Assembly (NCBI GenBank): GCA_963724285.1
Contig: CAVRUD010000005.1
Span: forward strand, 186,001-250,000
Length of the DNA stretch: 64,000 nt
Source: CAVRUD01 sp963724285
GTDB taxonomy: Bacteria; Chloroflexota; Chloroflexia; Thermomicrobiales; UBA6265
Direction of reading: 5' to 3'
The position numbers and the translations under genes were made by a program. The stretch's first letter is position 1, and each line of letters starts with the position of its first letter. The notes beneath the pieces are model-generated. The model was not told the origin of the DNA, made no database searches, and saw only the letters and a program-made list of their open reading frames with translations. Below, piece after piece: positions 1 to 10,373 of the stretch.

Positions 1-1
1 G

Positions 2-157
2 GCCCCTTTCTCGGTCCGCAACGCGACGGTCTTCGCGATCGAGGGCGGCGAGATCGTGCGCTCCGCCGACTACTACGACAACGCCACGATCCTGACCCAG
101 CTCGGCCTGATGCCGGGGGCCGGGGCGGCGACCCCGGCGGCGACACCCACGCCGTGA
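2..157 (+). CDS. NTF2/SnoaL-like protein, C-terminal fragment
   Basis: This is the last 51 codons of a gene that begins before the window, read in frame from base 2 to the TGA at 155-157. The visible protein has a pattern typical of the final strand of SnoaL-like or ester-cyclase members of the NTF2 fold: an FAIEGGEIVR stretch, then SADYYDNATILTQLGLMP. It ends in an Ala/Thr/Pro-rich tail (AATPAATPTP). These proteins are small alpha+beta cone-fold enzymes or binding proteins; the substrate cannot be told from this piece. The reading frame is clear, but the family call rests on a short segment. Confidence 0.6.
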   Translation, partial: APFSVRNATVFAIEGGEIVRSADYYDNATILTQLGLMPGAGAATPAATPTP

Positions 158-251
158 AGCCGCCTTCGCACCGGGGGGCGTCGCGCACGGCCGTCGGGTC
201 GGATCACGGTCGGATGGTCGAGTGTCGCCGGGCGACGAACAGGAGGCGGTG

Positions 252-1052
252 ATGCGGTCGTTCACCCTCGGCGCGTTGATCGCGGTGACGCTGGCGGCCG
301 CATCGCTGCCCGCGACCGCGCAGGACCGCGGCCCGCTCACGGGGTCGGCGGCGTCGGCCACCCCGGCCACCCCGGCCGACCCTGGCAGTCCTGCGGCGCG
401 GTCCCCCGCGGCTTCCCAACCCCGCACGCTGGGCGCCTCGTTCGTCCTGCTCTACTACTACCTCGGGGTGGTCGACGGGAACCTGCGGGCGTACGGCGAG
501 ATCCGGAACGTGTCGGAGGCGGCGGCCGTCGCGCCGGAGATCGTCCTCTCGTTCCTGGACGAATCGGGCGCCGAGATCGGCCGCGAGGCGATTCCTCCGG
601 CGTGGGGGTGGGTGGACGCCGGTCGGTCGGTGCCCTTCCAAGCGCCGTCGGTCCTGGACGAGATGCTGGTGCCCCGGGGATGGGGGGAAGTGGTCGTCGA
701 GGTCGGGGACGACGTGCCCAGCGACCGCGCGCTCCCGACCGGAGACCTGGCGATCGCGGGCATCCCGGGCGAAGGGGCGCTGCTCGAGGGTGGGACGCGG
801 CTCGCGGGGCGCGTCGTCAACAGCGGCGCGAGCGCCGTCGGCGGGGTCGGCGTCCAGGCCGCGCGCTACGACGAGGGCGGGGCGTTTGTCGGGTTCTGCT
901 ACGACGGATTCGTGGGCGAGGCGATCGCGCCGGGCGCGTCCGGCCGGTTCTCCTTCTACGTGGGCGACTGCGGGGCTACCAGCGCCGCAAAAGCGATCCT
1001 GGGCAGCGGCGGACCGTACACCTACAAGCTCATCCTCACGCGGCGGGCGTGA
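252..1052 (+). CDS. secreted protein, possible FxLYD-type domain
   Basis: A 266-residue protein with an N-terminal signal peptide: Met-Arg, then a hydrophobic stretch ending near the ATAQ at about residue 25. An Ala/Pro-rich linker follows (residues 30-60), then a beta-rich region with the pattern LYYYLGVVDGNLRAYGEIRNVS, typical of FxLYD-like domains that carry a strand-forming 'G.I.N.S' motif. A second similar repeat (LAGRVVNSGASAVGGVGVQA) lies in the C-terminal half, so the protein may be a tandem of two such domains. I chose the ATG at 252 over the upstream GTG at 222 because AGGAGG at 241-246 is correctly spaced and the signal peptide starts there. Function unknown; probably extracytoplasmic. 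Confidence 0.65.
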   Translation: MRSFTLGALIAVTLAAASLPATAQDRGPLTGSAASATPATPADPGSPAARSPAASQPRTLGASFVLLYYYLGVVDGNLRAYGEIRNVSEAAAVAPEIVLSFLDESGAEIGREAIPPAWGWVDAGRSVPFQAPSVLDEMLVPRGWGEVVVEVGDDVPSDRALPTGDLAIAGIPGEGALLEGGTRLAGRVVNSGASAVGGVGVQAARYDEGGAFVGFCYDGFVGEAIAPGASGRFSFYVGDCGATSAAKAILGSGGPYTYKLILTRRA

Positions 1053-1308
1053 CGGCCGCGCGCGGAGAGCATTCATCGGATCACGGCCGGCGACGAGCAG
1101 CCGCCGGACGCCGGGTGTATGATCGCGCGGAGAGCGAACCTCGCGCGAGGGGGCACGGGCGGCCGCACGACTCGCACGCGGAGTGGCCACGTCGTCGCCC
1201 GGACCCCGTGTTACCGCGACCGGGCATCGGGGCCCCTCGCCCGCGTCGCCGGTGTGCCGGGCGCACAACGTGACCCGGCCGGAACGCCTGGTTGAAGGGT
1301 GCACGCAC

Positions 1309-2091
<783 letters not shown>

Positions 2092-2424
2092 ACCAGGGGG
2101 TGGCCCCTGCTGTCTCGCCCGTCGCACAAATGGCGGTATTTGAGACGCGGCGAAGGTGGATTGTGCGCATGAAGGACTCTAAGGTGTCTGGCGTCTCGAC
2201 TCCCTCGAATGGTCCTGTAACCTATCTACTTGAAACCAGCATCGCTTTGGTAGCGGTATCCGGCCGGCGCGAAATGTTGGCTACGGCCTGGTTCATGCGA
2301 CAATACGCGCCGAGCGCCGGACCGAGCGGGAGTGGCTACCCGCACCAATCGGGGACGGCATTTTGGTGTGGTGAGTAAAGAAAGATTGTGATATCCTTCA
2401 CAGCGCTACAGACGGAGCTAAGGG
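2092..2424. other. intergenic region before the atp operon
   Basis: No convincing gene. A perfect 6-bp GC hairpin (CAGGGG/CCCCTG, 2094-2109) lies right after the preceding stop codon but has no T-run, so it is at best a weak terminator. The rest is less GC-rich than its surroundings, as expected for the promoter region of the atp operon, and AT-rich sequence lies at 2376-2400. I could not find a -35/-10 pair with proper spacing. Confidence 0.4.
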
Positions 2425-2730
2425 GTGCATAAGGACCCAACTCCGGAACAACGGGCGCAGTTGAGTTCGGCGGCTGTCGCCGCGGGTCTGGGATGCTCGA
2501 TCGCGGTCACCATCGTCGTGATGATCGTCGGGGGCATCCTGCTTGACCGTGTCTTCGACACCGCGCCGATCTTTACGCTTGTGGGTGTTGGGATCGGACT
2601 GGCTGGAGCGATCTACCAGCTATTCGAACTCGCGCGGGTGGGCCGGCCGCCCGAACAGGCGCCTCCTATTACGAAGGGCTTGATCCGATTGCGCCAGGGA
2701 CGCAACCGGGACTTGCCACGCGACCAGTAG
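2425..2730 (+). CDS. atpI: AtpI/AtpZ-like ATP synthase accessory membrane protein
   Basis: A 101-residue protein with two membrane segments (about residues 18-40 and 49-68), separated by the LLDRVFDTAPIFTLVG turn that is characteristic of the AtpZ/AtpI family. Members are thought to help assemble the c-ring or carry Mg2+/Ca2+ for the F-type ATP synthase. The C-terminus is basic and probably cytoplasmic. The start is a GTG at 2425, with GGAG at 2414-2417. It is the first gene of the atp operon, 69 bp before atpB. The family is divergent, so identification rests on position and topology as much as on sequence. Confidence 0.75.
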   Translation: MHKDPTPEQRAQLSSAAVAAGLGCSIAVTIVVMIVGGILLDRVFDTAPIFTLVGVGIGLAGAIYQLFELARVGRPPEQAPPITKGLIRLRQGRNRDLPRDQ

Positions 2731-2799
2731 CGACTACGAAGATCGAGCCGGGTCGGATGTATCGACCTCCGGCGAACCGGTGAGGAGCGGCACCAGCGC

Positions 2800-3837
2800 A
2801 TGGAACTCCACGTCGAGCTCGCGGCAGAAACGCTCTTCAACATCGGGCCGATCCCGGTGACCAACTCGATGCTGATGATGTTCGTCGTCATGGGATGCAT
2901 CCTGCTGGCGGGCTCGATCATCGCGCGGAAACTGCAGATCGTTCCGGGGCGCGCCCAGGGCACCGCCGAACTGCTCGTCGAGTTCCTTCTTGGCCTGGTC
3001 GAGGGCACGGCGGGCAAGCGCCTTGGCCGCCGGATCTTCCCGCTGATCGGCGCCCTGTTCATCTTCATCATCTTCGCGAACTGGACTGGGCTGCTTCCGG
3101 GCGTTGGCACGGTCGGGTACTACACAAAGGAAGAGGAGTCCGAGGAGGCTCGGACGACCGCACCGCTAGAGGTTGCCCAGCTTCCCAGCGACCAAACCAC
3201 TGAAGGCAGCGCACGGGCCCAAGAAGAGGCCGAGGGCGAGGCGACAGCCACCGGCGAGGAGCACTCGACCGAGAGCGGTGAGGTCATCATTGAGGGGGAA
3301 GGGTCGACGACCGAAGAGCACGCCGAAGAAGAGGAGCACGAGGAGGTTCTCGTCCCCTGGTTCCGAGCTCCCAACGCCGACCTGAACATGACACTGGCGA
3401 TGGCGCTTCTGGCGTTCGGAGTGGTTCAGGTCGCCGGCGTTCGAGCACACGGCTTCGTTGGTCGCATCAAGCACATGGCGGACCCGCCGCTGCTCTTCCC
3501 AATCGAACTCATCTCCGAGCTTTCCCGCATCGTATCGCTTTCCGCTCGTCTCTTCGGCAACGTCTTCGCCGGTGAGGTGCTCCTCGCGGTCATGTACGCT
3601 CTCGCGGCGTCGATCCGAATCGCAGTTATCCCGGTGCTCTTCCCGGTCGTCTTTCTCTTCCTTGAACTGCTCTTCGGGTCCATCCAAGCGCTCGTCTTTG
3701 CGCTGCTGACATTGATCTACATCGCGCTGGCGGCGGCTGGCGGCCACGGCGACGAACATCATGAACACGAAGAAGAAACCCATCATGCGCCCGAGCCGCG
3801 GGCACTTGGCGGCGTTCCGGCAGGTGCCGGCGACTGA
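2800..3837 (+). CDS. atpB: ATP synthase F0 subunit a, with an acidic insertion
   Basis: Subunit a forms the proton half-channels next to the c-ring. The family core is present: FRAPNADLNMTLAMALL, LISELSRIVSLSARLFGNVFAGE (with the essential arginine in the SARLFGN helix) and a final helix pair ending in LLTLIYIALAAA. At 345 residues it is much longer than the usual 230-270. The excess is an acidic, low-complexity segment at about residues 110-182, rich in Glu, Thr and Ser. It lies between the first transmembrane helix region and the FR.PNADLN motif. There is also a His/Glu-rich C-terminal tail from residue 314 (DEHHEHEEETHH). The ATG at 2800 follows GAGGAGCGG. See findings for the insertion. 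Confidence 0.95.
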   Translation: MELHVELAAETLFNIGPIPVTNSMLMMFVVMGCILLAGSIIARKLQIVPGRAQGTAELLVEFLLGLVEGTAGKRLGRRIFPLIGALFIFIIFANWTGLLPGVGTVGYYTKEEESEEARTTAPLEVAQLPSDQTTEGSARAQEEAEGEATATGEEHSTESGEVIIEGEGSTTEEHAEEEEHEEVLVPWFRAPNADLNMTLAMALLAFGVVQVAGVRAHGFVGRIKHMADPPLLFPIELISELSRIVSLSARLFGNVFAGEVLLAVMYALAASIRIAVIPVLFPVVFLFLELLFGSIQALVFALLTLIYIALAAAGGHGDEHHEHEEETHHAPEPRALGGVPAGAGD

Positions 3838-4037
3838 CAGCGGTGGTTCTCCCCTATTGGGCGGAGCCGCGATGCGGTGCAACTCCAATGGGGCCACGAC
3901 ATAAGGACGGACGGCGCGACGCCGCTGGCGGGGCGTCCCGGACACGGGTAGGACGGGAATCGGCACGTTGTCGCTTCCCAATGAAATAGGGGGGTGACCG
4001 GACCGAATACGGCCGGCGCCAAGAGGAGGAACTCGAC

Positions 4038-4292
4038 GTGTTGGACGGTATTCAGGATCCAGCTGCCGGTGAGAATATTGCGCGGTACATCGGCGCGGGC
4101 ATCGCGATCGGCGTCGGCGCCATCGGCCCTGGCCTTGGTATCGGCCTTGCCGTTCGCGGCGCCATGGAAGCCCTCGGGCGCAATCCGGAAGCCAGCGGCG
4201 AAATCCGGACGACCATGATCATCGGTGCGGCGCTCGCGGAAGCCGTCGCCATCTACGCGTTCGTTATCGCGATCGTGATCCTCTTCGTCTAG
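4038..4292 (+). CDS. atpE: ATP synthase F0 subunit c
   Basis: An 84-residue hairpin of two membrane helices joined by the polar loop RGAMEALGRNPEA, which contacts the gamma and epsilon subunits. The ion-binding carboxylate is the Glu in IGAALAEAVAIYAF of helix 2. Helix 1 (GIGVGAIGPGLGIGLAV-like) lacks the glutamine and Ser/Thr partner ligands of sodium-binding rings, so a proton-driven ring is expected. The start is a GTG at 4038, with AGGAGG at 4023-4028 and the ideal spacing. It lies 200 bp after atpB; that gap has no gene. Confidence 0.95.
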   Translation: MLDGIQDPAAGENIARYIGAGIAIGVGAIGPGLGIGLAVRGAMEALGRNPEASGEIRTTMIIGAALAEAVAIYAFVIAIVILFV

Positions 4293-4297
4293 GCCGC

Positions 4298-4406
4298 CGG
4301 CGTTCGGCATCCGGCGTTCGGCGTTCGGATTCGGGCCTCGGCCTCACTCAGAAAGCCGTACGAACAGCGTAACGCTTCGGATGCCGAACGCCGAACGCCG
4401 AACGTC
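4298..4406. repeat. inverted cluster of CGGCGTT/CGAACGC heptamers between atpE and atpF
   Basis: The left arm (4299-4328) reads GGCGTTCGGCATCCGGCGTT and continues with further copies of GGCGTTC. The right arm (4381-4406) is its complement, CCGAACGCCGAACGCCGAAC. Transcribed RNA would form a long hairpin with a central loop of about 50 nt. The same heptamer family recurs at 5507-5614 and 9721-9784. Confidence 0.85.
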
Positions 4407-4418
4407 GCGGGGAGTTCG

Positions 4419-4955
4419 ATGGACGCACTTGGTATCAACGGCTGGAACTTAGCGATCCAGCTCATTTCCTTCATCATCTTTATCTTCTTGCTCTGGAAAT
4501 ACGCCCTTGGTCCGATCGTGCGCATCCTCGATGAGCGCTCGGCACGGGTGAGCGAGAGCATGGCCGCCGCCCAGCGCATGCAGGCAGAACTTCAGGCGAC
4601 CGCCAGCCGCAACGAAGAGGTTCTGGCGCAGGCGCGGGTTGAAGCCCAGTCGATCGTCACAAACGCCCGTGAAGTCAGCGACGCAACCATTGCTCGCGCC
4701 CGGGAAGAGGCCGGCAAGCAGGCCGACGATTATCTTACGCGTGCACAGGAGACCCTGAGGCAGGAGACTGCCCAGGCGCGCCTGGCGTTGCGGGAAGAGA
4801 TTGCCGACCTCGCCGTCCTCGCCGCCGGGAAGATCGTTCGCAAGGAACTCGATCCTGCCAGTCAGGCCCGGTTGATCGAGGAGACGCTCGCCGAAGCTGC
4901 TTCCGGCCGGCCTGGAAATGCCGATCAATCATCGTCACCGACGACTCAGGCCTAG
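4419..4955 (+). CDS. atpF: ATP synthase F0 subunit b
   Basis: The peripheral-stalk subunit: a single N-terminal membrane helix (about residues 10-28, LAIQLISFIIFIFLLWKYAL), followed by a long charged coiled-coil rich in Ala, Glu and Arg. The motif ILDERSARVSESMAAAQRM is typical of the family. The 178-residue length fits. The C-terminus (ASGRPGNADQSS) is flexible. The ATG at 4419 follows GGGGAG. It sits directly after the heptamer hairpin, 18 bp before atpH. Confidence 0.95.
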   Translation: MDALGINGWNLAIQLISFIIFIFLLWKYALGPIVRILDERSARVSESMAAAQRMQAELQATASRNEEVLAQARVEAQSIVTNAREVSDATIARAREEAGKQADDYLTRAQETLRQETAQARLALREEIADLAVLAAGKIVRKELDPASQARLIEETLAEAASGRPGNADQSSSPTTQA

Positions 4956-4973
4956 CCAGAAAGGGCACCTGCG

Positions 4974-5505
4974 ATGGCCTCCGGCGCCGCGAAAAGATAC
5001 GCGCAGGCGGTACTGAGCCTGGCCCGGGATAGGAAAATCTCTGGATGCCTGGCAGGCCGACCTCGGCACGCTCAACGCGTTGATGTCTGATCCAAAGGCT
5101 GGGCAATTCTTTGCCAGCCCACGGATCAGTCTGCGTGAGAAGCTCCAGTTGATCGACTCGGCCTTGCTCAATGCCCAGCCCGAGGCCCGCAACCTGGCCC
5201 GCCTGCTCGCCGAGCGCAACCGTCTCGGCGTGATCCCCGACCTTTACCGCATCTACACCGACGCACGTCTGGCGGATCAGGGAATCGCGGTGGCGAACGT
5301 CACCACGGCAGAGGACCTGAGCCAGGCCGAGCAGGCGGCGATTGCGGAGCAACTCAAGCGCCTTGTCGGCAAAGAGATCGAGATGCGGATGAAGACCGAT
5401 CCGGCCATCATCGGCGGCATCGTCGCTCGCGTCGGCGACCAACTCATTGACGGCAGCGTCGTGACGCGGCTGCGGCGCCTTCGCACAAGGCTGACCCAGG
5501 CGTAG
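4974..5505 (+). CDS. atpH: ATP synthase F1 subunit delta, frame broken by one extra base
   Basis: The delta subunit joins the F1 head to the b stalk. The ATG at 4974 opens MASGAAKRYAQAVLSLARDRK. Translation then fails unless one base is removed from the AAAA run at 5034-5037, after which it continues SLDAWQADLGTLNALMSDPK through to the C-terminal GGIVARVGDQLIDGSV motif. The corrected length is 176 residues, normal for the family. Both halves are clearly AtpH and everything else is conserved, so a sequencing insertion is more likely than a dead gene. If real, the ATP synthase would lack delta. Confidence 0.9.
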
Positions 5506-5506
5506 C

Positions 5507-5614
5507 GGCGTTCGGCGTCCGGCGTTCGGGGCGCGACGCCTGTGAGGCGCTCTCCGAATCAATACAATCCGTAGGCTGACACTCTAAAGTCCGAACGCCG
5601 AATTCCGAACGCCG
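5507..5614. repeat. inverted heptamer cluster between atpH and atpA
   Basis: Left copies GGCGTTCGGCGTCCGGCGTT start just after the atpH stop codon. Right copies CCGAACGCCGAATTCCGAAC end at 5614. The spacing between the arms is about 65 nt. This is the same family as the repeat before atpF, but the internal sequence differs, so the arms rather than the loop are conserved. Confidence 0.85.
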
Positions 5615-5632
5615 TAAGAAGGGATCACATTC

Positions 5633-7180
<1,548 letters not shown>

Positions 7181-7182
7181 TC

Positions 7183-7285
7183 GCCCCCTAACCCCCCAGC
7201 CCCCCTTCCCCCTGTCGCAACGGGGGAAGGGGAAGAACGAACTCTCGGCTACGACTCACGACTCACGGCTCACGTCTCACGTCTG
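7183..7285. repeat. hairpin plus ACTCACG tandem repeat between atpA and atpG
   Basis: A GC hairpin, CCCCTTCCCCC...GGGGGAAGGGG at about 7200-7230, is followed by near-perfect 7-base repeats of the form ACTCACG (7252-7284: CGACTCACGACTCACGGCTC and similar). The repeat unit differs from the GGCGTTC family flanking the other atp genes, but it has the same period of seven and the same position. Confidence 0.75.
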
Positions 7286-7296
7286 TAGGAGCGTCC

Positions 7297-8167
7297 GTGG
7301 CAAGTACACGCGAGATTCGGCGCCGCATCCGCAGCGTCCGGAACATCTCCCAAATTACCCGCGCCATGGAGATGGTCTCCGCGGCGAAAATGCGCAAGGC
7401 GCAGCAGCGCGTGCTGGCCAGCCGGCCCTACGCGGAGCGGCTGCAGGCCGTAATCGGCGACCTTGCTTCCCTCAAGATCGAGGGCACCGAGACGGCCGCG
7501 TTCCCGCTGCTGGAGCAGCGCGAGGTCAAGAAATCGGCCGTCATCCTGGTTACGCCCGATAAGGGCCTGACCGGCTCCATGAACGCCAACCTGATCAGGC
7601 GGGCGTCGCGCTACATCCTGAGCGAGGCGAACGTCCCGGTCGAGGTCATCGCCGCCGGCAAGAAGGGCCGCGACTTTATGGTCCGGTCCCGCCAGGACGT
7701 CGTCGCCGAGTTCACAGCGCTGGGCGACAACGTCTCTTTCAACGATATCCGCCCGATCGTCGAGGTCGCGCTGACCGACTTCACTGCGGGCAAGGTCGAT
7801 GCCGTCTACGTCATCTTCCCTCGCTTCGTGAACACGCTGACCCAGACGCCGGAAGTCCGTCAGATCCTGCCGATCGCGCGGCCAGAGGGCGCCGGTGAGT
7901 ACACCGACTACATCTTCGAGCCGTCGCCGGAGGAGGTGCTGAACGCCCTGCTCCCGCGGTTCGTCGAAGTCCAGGTCTATCAGGCGATTCTGGAGTCGAT
8001 CGCGTCCGAGCATTCGGCCCGGATGGTCGCGATGCGCAACGCTTCGCAGAACGCGAAGGACCTCGTCGCCGAACTCAGCCTGTACCTACAACAAGGCCCG
8101 CCAATCCCAGATCACCCGCGAGGTCTCGGAGATCGCCGCCGGCGCGAACGCGCTGGGTAGCCGATAG
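7297..8167 (+). CDS. atpG: ATP synthase F1 subunit gamma, frame broken near the C-terminus
   Basis: The rotor subunit. The N-terminus MASTREIRRRIRSVRNISQI and the TPDKGLTGSMNANL segment are typical. Near the end the frame reads ELSLY and then nonsense. Removing one base at about 8084-8088 restores YNKARQSQITREVSEIAAGA and ends at the TAG at 8165-8167. This is the conserved C-terminal helix that forms the rotor axle. The corrected length is 289 residues. GTG start at 7297, with GTAGGAG upstream. Confidence 0.9.
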
Positions 8168-8168
8168 C

Positions 8169-8277
8169 CCTCAGCAGTCAGGCGTCAGCTATCAGCTTCC
8201 AGATACACCAGATCATTCGCCTCTTCGATTCGTCTAGACCAACGGCTGACTGCTGACGGCTGAAAGCTGACAGCTCG
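8169..8277. repeat. TCAGC-type heptamer inverted cluster between atpG and atpD
   Basis: The left side has TCAGCAGTCAGGCGTCAGCT and ATCAGC. The right side carries the complement, GGCTGACTGCTGACGGCTGA and AAGCTGACAGC, about 60 nt apart. This is a third heptamer family in the operon, again inverted around an unrelated centre, so the transcript can fold into a hairpin. Confidence 0.8.
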
Positions 8278-8299
8278 TTACCGAGGAGAACACCACACC

Positions 8300-9720
8300 A
8301 TGGCCGCAACCACCGCCACAGGCCACGCCACCGGCACCATCATCTCCATCGCCGGAGCCGTGATCGACATCGAGTTCCCGCCGGAACAAGCTGCCCGAAA
8401 TCTACAACGCCATTGACGTCCCCCTCGACGGAGGCGGCAACCTCGTCCTCGAGGTTCAGAGTCACCTCGGAAACGAGGCCGTGCGCTGCGTCGCCATGAG
8501 CTCCACCGACGGTCTCCGCCGCGGCCAGCAGGTCCAGGACACCGGCTCCTCGATCCGGGTTCCGGTCGGCCCCGGCACCCTCGGCCGCATCCTCAACGTG
8601 ACCGGCGACCCGATCGACGAGCAGGGCCCCGTCACCTACGAGCAGACCAATGCCGATCCATCGCGAGCCGCCGACCTTCGAGGAACAGGCTTCGACCGTC
8701 GAGGTCTTCGAGACAGGCATCAAGGTCATCGACCTGATCGCCCCCTTCACCCAGGGCGGCAAGACTGGCGTCTTCGGCGGCGCCGGCGTCGGCAAGACGG
8801 TCATCATCACCGAGCTCATCCGCAACATCGCGGCCGAGCACGGCGGCTACTCCGTCTTCTGCGGGGTGGGCGAGCGTACCCGCGAAGGCACCCAGCTCTG
8901 GGGCGAGATGCACGAGTCGGGCGTCGTCGACAAGACTGTCCTCGTTTTCGGCCAGATGAACGAGCCGCCGGGCGCCCGCCTCCGCGTCGGTCTCACCGGC
9001 ATGACCATGGCCGAGTACTTCCGCGACGAGGGGAACGACGTCCTCCTCTTCATCGACAACATCTTTCGCTTCGTCCAGGCTGGCTCGGAAGTCTCCGCCC
9101 TCCTCGGCCGGATGCCCTCCGCCGTCGGCTACCAGCCAACCCTCGCCACCGAAATGGGACAGCTTCAGGAGCGGATCACCTCGACCAAGACAGGCTCGGT
9201 GACCTCGGTGCAAGCCGTCTACGTCCCCGCCGACGACTACACCGACCCGGCCCCGGCGAACGTCTTTGCCCACCTCGACGCAACGGTCTCACTCGAGCGG
9301 TCGATCTCGGACAAGGGCATCTACCCGGCCGTGGACCCGCTCGCGTCGACCTCCCGGATCCTCGATCCGCGCATCGTCGGCCAGGATCACTACGATGTCG
9401 CCCGGAACGTCCAGCAGGTCCTCCAGCGCTATCGCGAGCTGCAGGACATCATCTCCATCCTTGGCGTCGAGGAACTCAGCGATGAGGACAAGCAAACCGT
9501 CGCGCGCGCCCGCCGCATCGAGATGTTCATGTCCCAGCCGTTCTTCACGGCCGAGGTCTTCACCGGGAACCCGGGCGTTTACGTCTCCCGCGAAGAAACG
9601 GTCCGCTCTTTCAAGGAGATTCTGGAAGGTAAGCACGACAACCTACCAGAGCGCGCCTTTTACATGGTCGGCAGCATCGACGCCGCCGTGGAGCGCGCCC
9701 AGCAGATGGCATCGAGCTAA
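8300..9720 (+). CDS. atpD: ATP synthase F1 subunit beta, two frame breaks
   Basis: The catalytic subunit. The N-terminus reads GTIISIAGAVIDIEFPPE. One extra base at about 8384-8390 must be dropped to continue LPEIYNAIDVPLDGGGNLVL. A second, at about 8647-8650, must be dropped to join VTYEQT to MPIHREPPTFEEQ. From there the protein is intact, with Walker A GGAGVGKTVIITELIRN, the catalytic GERTREG segment, Walker B DVLLFIDNIFRF and LLGRMPSAVGYQPTL. The corrected length is 472 residues, exactly the family norm. Such conservation argues for insertion errors in the sequence. Confidence 0.93.
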
Positions 9721-9784
9721 CGGCGTTCGGCGTTTGGAGTACGAGTTACGTCCCGAACGCCGAACGCCGAGCGCCGAACGCCGG
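9721..9784. repeat. inverted heptamer cluster between atpD and atpC
   Basis: GGCGTTCGGCGTTTGG on the left and CCGAACGCCGAACGCCGAGC, then GCCGAACGCCGG, on the right, separated by only about 15 nt. This is the shortest and tightest hairpin of the GGCGTTC family, beginning immediately after the atpD stop codon. Confidence 0.85.
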
Positions 9785-9798
9785 TTTCCGGAGGAAGA

Positions 9799-10251
9799 AT
9801 GGCCAAGCTTTCCGTCGAGATCGTCACCGGCGAGCGAGTCGTCTACACTGAGGATGACGTCGACATGGTCGTCGCGCCCGGTGCGGATGGAGCGCTCGGC
9901 ATCCTGCCACATCACGCACCGCTGATCTCGTTGCTCGCCAACGGCGAACTCCGAATCAAGAAGGGCGGCCACGAGCAGTCGATCGTCGTGTTCGGTGGCT
10001 TCATCGAAGTCACACCCGAGAAGGTCATCGTTCTCGCCGATTCCGCTGAGCGGGCCGAAGAGATCGATGTCGAGCGCGCGGAAGCCGCCCGGCGCCGAGC
10101 GGAAGAACTCAGATCGCGACGCGAAGCGGGAGTGGATCTGGCGGAAGCCGACCTCGCCCTTCGTCGGGCTTCGGTCAGACTCCGGGTCGGACAGCGTCGC
10201 TCGGTCCGCCGTGGACCAGGCATGCCGACCGGACCGGACAACGAGATCTAG
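9799..10251 (+). CDS. atpC: ATP synthase F1 subunit epsilon
   Basis: A 150-residue protein with the N-terminal beta-sandwich (LSVEIVTGERVVYTEDDVD, then GALGILPHHAPLISLL) and a C-terminal pair of helices rich in Arg and Glu (AEEIDVERAEAARRRAEEL). In some species that helix pair can extend and inhibit the enzyme. The last 15 residues form a short basic tail, longer than usual. The ATG at 9799 follows GGAGGAAGA. It closes the atp operon; murA follows after 122 bp. Confidence 0.95.
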   Translation: MAKLSVEIVTGERVVYTEDDVDMVVAPGADGALGILPHHAPLISLLANGELRIKKGGHEQSIVVFGGFIEVTPEKVIVLADSAERAEEIDVERAEAARRRAEELRSRREAGVDLAEADLALRRASVRLRVGQRRSVRRGPGMPTGPDNEI

Positions 10252-10373
10252 GCGAGGCGGACTTCCCCGCACCCGGTCTACGGTGACAACCACGACCGCC
10301 GCCCGCCGCCTGTCGAGGCGCGACTTCGCGCCGACCGCACGCTGGGAGGCGGGGAGAGGAGTTGTTGTCGTCA

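Noticed and set aside
2363..2397. TTGGTG and TATCCT as a promoter for the atp operon
   Set aside because: The spacing is 23 bases, too long for a sigma-70 pair; I left the promoter unassigned.
7240..7290. ACTCACG tandem units as a CRISPR or regulatory array
   Set aside because: Units are seven bases without spacers and lie in the atpA-atpG gap; they fit the heptamer repeat class.
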